Positions 62,899-64,000 of a stretch of 64,000 bases of DNA are shown in pieces. Source of the DNA: Tridacna crocea (Eukaryota; Mollusca; Bivalvia; Cardiida; Cardiidae); contig OX031065.1 of the NCBI GenBank assembly GCA_943736015.1, positions 48,524,992-48,588,991 of the forward strand, given 5' to 3'. The position numbers and the translations under genes were made by a program. The notes below the pieces were generated by a model. It saw only the letters and a program-made list of their open reading frames with translations, was not told where the DNA came from and did no database searches. The first letter of the stretch is position 1. Each line of letters begins with the position of its first letter.

Positions 62899-63204
62899 GT
62901 GAAACACCAGAATGAAATGCTTCCGGGTCGTAGTAGTCAAAAGTAGTTCCACTTGAAAATTTGATACCAAGCCCTTCTGCCACACTGTCTAAATGAGAGG
63001 AAAGGTCTAAGATGTGCTTCTGAAGTTAATTTGATTATTTCCTCGGAGAACGAACACATTTAATGTATTTCTTTTAGGGCTATTTTTTGATATGTGACCT
63101 GGCAAAGAGGCATGGTCTATCACCAGTTAGAGCCTAGACCGACAGCAATTTTCAGAGGGTCCATGTGTTTGAAGAGGAACAGCAAAATAGTGCATCGCTC
63201 ATGA

Positions 63205-63423
63205 TGCCATTTTCTGCTGCTTTTTGTGGAGGGCATTGAACATATATTTGAAGGAAAAAATTGCAAAGCTCCCGCTTCGTCAGGGACTCAGCAGCTGTCA
63301 GTCAAAGACAGTGGTTTTCACTCTATTTTCAATGAGCAAAAAAGTTACCGGTGTGAAACCAGATGCATGGGTAAAGAATGCTGCTTCACAAAGAAATTAA
63401 TTATCTATGAGCCTGTGAATTAA
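63205..63423 (+). CDS. short open frame before AATAAA, unrecognised
   Basis: Open from after a stop at 63202-63204, no ATG, reading GIEHIFEGKNCKAPASSGTQ and later YRCETRCMGKECCFTKK, with a TAA at 63421-63423 overlapping AATAAA (AATTAATAAAGTC). Could be a last exon or a retroposed gene end. Composition is protein-like but no upstream exon was found. Confidence 0.25.
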   Translation, partial: CHFLLLFVEGIEHIFEGKNCKAPASSGTQQLSVKDSGFHSIFNEQKSYRCETRCMGKECCFTKKLIIYEPVN

Positions 63424-63660
63424 TAAAGTCTGCAAGCCCCCCCAGTGATTTACTCTTACAAGGTTCTCCCGCTGAAGGTGTTGGCTTGTGTCACAATTTT
63501 TAACACTTTATCAATCACAATTTGTTGTGAGTGACCAAAATGAGGTGATAGACTAGAAATAAAGTTGGAGAAGGAAACTTGCTGAGTTATTATTTACGGA
63601 AGTCAATGCAGTTGCTATGTAATTCTCGCTGAGATTTTGGTTTTTACGGCGGTCCGTCGG

Positions 63661-63730
63661 GTTAAATCTTCACGAAACAACATTTTGGACTTGTCCAAAT
63701 TGAAAGCATTTGCACTCGATCAAAATTTGC
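63661..63730 (-). mobile_element. MITE-A left-end fragment
   Basis: TTAAATCTTCACGAAACAAC, GGACTTGTCCAAATTGAAAG and CATTTGCA, then lost into repeat P. Confidence 0.65.
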
Positions 63731-63744
63731 TTTTATTCAATAAT

Positions 63745-64000
63745 AATTTAATATCAGTTGTTTTCATGAACATTGGTGAGTTCTGATTGGCTGAAAAAAA
63801 AAATCATAGCTCCATGAAAAAAAAAAATCAAATTGTGCCGGAACTACTTTTGCTGAAGGTTACTTTTGCGGGTCCTACACATGCACTGCTTTGCTCCTTT
63901 ACTTTCTTTCTATTGGTTAATTTTCAGTATTGGGGATCTGAAAACTGCTTCCTGGTTATATTCTTGCACCAATATGAGTGGAAGGAACTTTAAAAACTCC
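63745..64000 (+). mobile_element. repeat P copy 2, runs off the window
   Basis: TTTAATATCAGTTGTTTTCA, GTGAGTTCTGATTGGCTGAA, GCGGGTCCTACACATGCACT and CAGTATTGGGGATCTGAAAA match 50755-51010 inverted. Confidence 0.75.

Noticed and set aside
62558-62983. 141-codon minus-strand frame
   Set aside because: It runs across element F3 and its flank, antisense to the CxxC remnant, and resembles no protein.
1-64000. Retroviral, LTR or Polinton remains
   Set aside because: No gag, pol, capsid, protease or integrase-like stretch and no long terminal repeat pair was seen.

Overview
The window looks like an accessory-rich piece of an animal nuclear genome, most likely a lophotrochozoan and probably a bivalve mollusc. 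The reasons are intron-split genes with ordinary GT-AG junctions, tRNA-headed SINEs, very dense short hairpin transposons, and a hairpin family (GTGTCGTCYCGGATTAGCC type) that I associate from memory with bivalve genomes. The assignment to bivalves is inference. No bacterial operon, CRISPR array, functional tRNA or rRNA gene, LTR element or virus copy was recognised.

One host gene is well supported. It lies on the minus strand at about 1.1-12.55 kb and has five exons (12552-12340, 11064-10946, 6534-4718, 2744-2598, 1332-1101). The intron phases agree at all four junctions. From the ATG at 12535 it would encode an 836-residue single-pass membrane protein. It has a very short acidic outer segment, one membrane helix, and a cytoplasmic tail of about 795 residues that is rich in serine, arginine and cysteine and ends in Glu-Thr-Val-Val, a class I PDZ ligand. 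I do not recognise the family. Its introns are packed with mobile elements. One element ends 14 bases from the large exon, so the branch point may lie inside it.

The rest of the window is dominated by small non-autonomous elements. The main one, called MITE-A here, is about 229 bp, bounded by TTAA, with a near-perfect hairpin of 60-65 bp in its middle. Close to fifty whole, nested, truncated or decayed copies lie between bases 140 and 63730. Three unrelated families (B, G, H) also have TTAA ends. A duplicated segment (35.6 kb and 37.7 kb) gives an empty and a filled site for one MITE-A copy, which shows directly that it inserted at TTAA. Other families are: C (about 450 bp, one-sided hairpin plus a full CRE palindrome), D (short hairpins), E (about 345 bp, 10-11 bp target duplications, no terminal inverted repeats), F (CATCTTCGC ends, 9 bp target duplications, carrying a CxxC coding remnant), I (684 bp, nested in H), J, K, L, N, O, P, Q, R, and several SINEs. 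A broken Tc1/mariner transposase start lies at 43.56-43.78 kb.

Two long minisatellites stand out: a 36-bp unit at 19.98-21.27 kb and a 26-28-bp unit at 55.05-56.51 kb. From about 50 to 60 kb the hairpin elements thin out sharply and no gene was recognised. The observations I rate highest are the matched changes in both arms of many MITE-A hairpins, three independent nested insertions at the same internal TTAA, and the PDZ-ligand membrane protein.
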